Assembly: GCA_031267485.1 (NCBI GenBank)
Contig: JAIRYY010000066.1
Span: forward strand, 1 to 7,124
Length of the DNA stretch: 7,124 bases
From: Tannerella sp.
GTDB taxonomy: Bacteria > Bacteroidota > Bacteroidia > Bacteroidales > Tannerellaceae
Reading direction: 5' to 3'
The notes beneath the pieces were generated by a model. That model was given only the letters and a program-made list of their open reading frames with translations, ran no database searches and was not told the origin of the DNA. Position numbers and translations under genes: made by a program. How positions within the stretch are numbered: position 1 is the stretch's first letter; the number at the start of each line of letters is the position of its first letter. Positions 5,294 to 7,124 of this stretch are shown piece after piece.

Positions 5294-5308
5294 CTCCCCC
5301 CCTTTTCT

Positions 5309-5662
5309 ATGAAACAAACAGAAGGCATCCTGCCTGCCGAAATAAAAATCCTGTGCAATCATATCTACGAATACAGGAAAGGCATAAGGCCTCTTGTCCT
5401 GTACACGCTCAACAGCCGGTACTCCGAACAGGCTTTCCGCCGTCTGGAGAGCCGGAAGATAGATTATGTCGTTCAGAAAGCGGGGAAAAACAGCATCAAC
5501 CTGTATTTCGGTCATCCCGAATGTCTGGAAATAATCAAAATGTTTGCCGACCGCCCGCTGAACCGCCTGACGCCGGAGGAGGATTTCATTCTCGGCGCGC
5601 TGCTCGGCTACGACATCTGCGGCCAGTGCCGCCGCTTCCGCTCCCGCAAAAAAGTTTCCTGA
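5309..5662 (+). CDS. DUF2023 family protein
   Basis: A 117-residue soluble protein resembling DUF2023, a small alpha/beta family of unknown function that, from memory, sits beside flavodoxin in Bacteroidales such as Porphyromonas. Visible landmarks are LPAEIKILCNHIYEYRKGIR (8-27), LVLYTL, INLYFGHPECLEII and the C-terminal LLGYDICGQCRRF with a Cys-x-x-Cys pair. The frame is open back to an ATG at 5255 that overlaps the flavodoxin stop. That start would translate the terminator hairpin and add an unlike N-terminus (WRRTRLCASFLPP), so the ATG at 5309 is preferred; it also gives the family length of about 120. No separate promoter is evident, so expression probably depends on read-through from the flavodoxin gene. 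A role supporting flavodoxin is inferred from position only. Confidence 0.82.
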   Translation: MKQTEGILPAEIKILCNHIYEYRKGIRPLVLYTLNSRYSEQAFRRLESRKIDYVVQKAGKNSINLYFGHPECLEIIKMFADRPLNRLTPEEDFILGALLGYDICGQCRRFRSRKKVS

Positions 5663-5710
5663 TTTCCACACCCCCTTACCCGGACCGTCCGTTCATTAAG
5701 GCGCTGTCTC

Positions 5711-6571
5711 CTATTCAACAGGGATATAAATTTCCGTTTTGAGTTTTTCCGGCGAAGTGTTGTTCGGATTGTTAATGTATTTCTCAAACCAGGGAATATC
5801 CATTAACGTGCAACCGCTTTCGGGTAACCAGCGGGAATAAATCGTATCGTAAACCGCCGACAGATTGCTGTATGGCCCCTGGTAGAGAAATTTGGCATAC
5901 TTGCCCCCTTCAATGGTTTTCACGTTGATTTCGCCTTTCGGTTCGGCGGGTTTCCGGACGGTCAGACAGAGGTGTGTGCGCAATTGGCTTGCGTGCGTTA
6001 CTCCGGGGTCGTCGAAATAGAAAGCGATGTGTTCAATGCCGGCGGAAAACAGTTTGTTTTCCTTGACAAATTGCCATAAACGGCTCCATGTTCCGCCGAA
6101 ATCCAGCGACGAATATTCTCCGGTCAGTTCTGCATAAATCGCCTGCTTCGGCTCCATATTTTGGATTTTCGGAGCTTTCAAAATCACATGTTCATTTACT
6201 TTTAAAGAGTTCATAATGATAATATTTTTATTGTTTCGATACTCCATCGGTGAAATGTTATAGAACAGCCGGAACGCTTTTGTCAACGAAGAAGGCGCAT
6301 CGTAGCCGACTTTCCATGCGATTTCGCTAACGGTCAGTTCCGTCTGCCGCAAAAGCGTTGCCGCGGTTTCCGTCCTGCGCCGCATGACATGCGTCCAAAC
6401 CGGTTCGCCCAGCCAGGCGTGCATGATATGCTGAAAATGCCACCGCGAAAAACAGGCTATTCCGGCAAGTTCGTCGAGGTCGAAATCCACATTCAGATGT
6501 TCGTCGATGTATCTGACGACGATTTCAATCCGCCAGCGATAATCTTCTTTTGTTGACAGTCTTTGTCCCAT
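5711..6571 (-). CDS. AraC-family regulator with GyrI-like effector domain
   Basis: A 286-residue transcription factor. Residues about 12-112 form the double helix-turn-helix of AraC/XylS proteins; the first is DLDELAGIACFSRWHFQHIM (31-50) and the second includes the signature GYDAPSSLTKAFRLFYNISP (89-108). Residues about 127-286 resemble a GyrI/BmrR-type ligand-binding domain, with GGKYAKFLYQGPYSNL (222-237) and Trp/Tyr-rich segments. The order, DNA-binding N-terminus then GyrI C-terminus, is the Rob-like and common Firmicutes/Bacteroidetes arrangement. Proteins of this type respond to hydrophobic or cationic small molecules, often drugs; the ligand here is unknown. It is convergent with the DUF2023 gene (48-bp gap) and lies 71 bp downstream of the VOC gene. 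A promoter box of its own lies 24 bases upstream. Confidence 0.92.
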   Translation of the reverse strand: MGQRLSTKEDYRWRIEIVVRYIDEHLNVDFDLDELAGIACFSRWHFQHIMHAWLGEPVWTHVMRRRTETAATLLRQTELTVSEIAWKVGYDAPSSLTKAFRLFYNISPMEYRNNKNIIIMNSLKVNEHVILKAPKIQNMEPKQAIYAELTGEYSSLDFGGTWSRLWQFVKENKLFSAGIEHIAFYFDDPGVTHASQLRTHLCLTVRKPAEPKGEINVKTIEGGKYAKFLYQGPYSNLSAVYDTIYSRWLPESGCTLMDIPWFEKYINNPNNTSPEKLKTEIYIPVE

Positions 6572-6594
6572 TTTCCGAATCGTTATCTTGAATG

Positions 6595-6602
6595 CAAAGG
6601 TA
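6595..6602 (-). promoter_or_regulatory. -7 box of the AraC-type regulator
   Basis: On the minus strand this reads TACCTTTG, a full TAnnTTTG match, with its last base 24 bases from the ATG. No matching -33 TTTG is seen. Its presence in the 71-bp gap suggests the regulator can be transcribed independently of the VOC gene. Confidence 0.55.
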
Positions 6603-6642
6603 AGGGGAATTGTTTTTCCGGGCTTTTCCGATTGTGCGAACT

Positions 6643-7116
6643 TTATTTTTTTCGCGGCTGTACTGTTTCCATCTGTTTCCGCACATATTCCTCCGGTACG
6701 TCCATTCGGGCGGCGACTTCGGAGGTCGTCATGCCGCTTTCATGGAATCGGCGCACAACGGCTTCCATGTTCTCGCCGACTTCGATGATATGTCTGTCCG
6801 GATCATAGAATCGCACGACACGCTGTCCCCACGGATGCTCATAGGGTGGGTGTACAAGTTGCAGACCGTCGAGTTTGCGGACAAAACCGTCAAAATCATC
6901 TTCTTCAAAATAAAGTTCCGCCGCATTGTTCCCAAACCGAACGTCGCGCTCGGCGATAAACCCTCTCCATGTTTCGAGTGTCTGCAAGGCGATACCGCCC
7001 GTCAGCGTGACATTTGCACCGAAGTCCTGTTCGACATTCAGTCCGAGGTGTTTTTTATAAAACGTTTTCGAGCGTTCCATCTCCGTTACCGCAATCAGCG
7101 GCGAAATAAATCTCAT
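6643..7116 (-). CDS. VOC (glyoxalase/bleomycin-resistance fold) protein
   Basis: A 157-residue soluble protein. Residues 1-115 fit one VOC domain: MRFISPLIAVTEMERSKTFY with KKHLGLNV, then AAELYFEEDD (65-74) and RVVRFYDPDRHIIEVGE (99-115). Glu67, His94 or His109, and Glu112 are candidate metal or active-site residues; the first ligand position near residue 5 is Ser, so the metal site may be incomplete. Residues about 123-148 form a helical tail resembling a small helix-turn-helix (GMTTSEVAARMDVPEEYVRK), a common extension in this subgroup. The substrate cannot be told; VOC members include lyases, dioxygenases and antibiotic-binding proteins. It lies upstream of, and codirectional with, the AraC/GyrI regulator, so both may answer the same compound (inference). 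The ATG at 7116 is only 8 bases from the window edge, so its promoter is not visible. Confidence 0.88.
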   Translation of the reverse strand: MRFISPLIAVTEMERSKTFYKKHLGLNVEQDFGANVTLTGGIALQTLETWRGFIAERDVRFGNNAAELYFEEDDFDGFVRKLDGLQLVHPPYEHPWGQRVVRFYDPDRHIIEVGENMEAVVRRFHESGMTTSEVAARMDVPEEYVRKQMETVQPRKK

Positions 7117-7124
7117 GACATTTT

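Noticed and set aside
5255..5308. Earlier start for the DUF2023 gene overlapping the flavodoxin stop (TAATG)
   Set aside because: It would translate through a perfect intrinsic terminator and add an N-terminus unlike the family; the ATG at 5309 gives the expected length.
5681..5691. Palindrome CGGACCGTCCG as a bidirectional terminator between the convergent genes
   Set aside because: The stem closes on a 1-base loop (3 bp if opened) and there is no T-run on either side.

Overview
The window looks like a chromosomal segment of a Bacteroidetes bacterium, most likely order Bacteroidales. The grounds are three intergenic boxes matching the Bacteroidetes -7 promoter element TAnnTTTG, a FeoA-FeoB fusion, a flavodoxin followed by a DUF2023 gene, weak or absent Shine-Dalgarno sequences with A/T-rich leaders, and heptad repeats (CACTAAT) of a kind seen in this group. 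No database search was possible, so family names come from motif recognition.

Layout. Bases 1-660 hold no credible gene. They contain a 21-bp tandem array, two palindromic REP/MITE-like elements in opposite orientation, and a 46-bp heptad-rich direct repeat whose end runs into the last codons of the next gene. From 1939 down to 642 on the minus strand lies a two-gene unit: a hemerythrin-domain protein related to the YtfE/ScdA/RIC group, and a NarL/FixJ-type regulator whose receiver has Asn where the phosphorylated Asp is expected. The two genes overlap by 4 bp (ATGA). Divergent from them at 2111 is a FeoA-FeoB ferrous iron transporter, split by a frameshift near 3913. Then come a flavodoxin (4746-5255), an intrinsic terminator and a DUF2023 protein (5309-5662). 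Convergent to these, on the minus strand, are an AraC-type regulator with a GyrI-like ligand domain (6571-5711) and, upstream of it, a VOC/glyoxalase-fold protein (7116-6643).

How the genes may work together. The centre of the window reads as an iron/redox module: Fe(II) import (FeoAB), an iron-free replacement for ferredoxin (flavodoxin), a di-iron protein that could sense or repair, and a DNA-binding regulator. The strongest unexplained signal is an 18-bp inverted repeat close to ATCCCCAT-nn-ATGGGGAT. It occurs upstream of feoAB and again upstream of the flavodoxin, centred in both cases exactly 31.5 bp before a TACTTTTG promoter box, with a weaker third copy between feoAB and the hemerythrin gene. 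Its two 7-base half-sites separated by 2 bases resemble the 7-2-7 arrangement bound by NarL-family regulators. The hypothesis, which is inference, is that the hemerythrin-linked regulator controls feoAB and the flavodoxin as one small regulon. The AraC and VOC genes look like an ordinary small-molecule response pair with no visible link to it.
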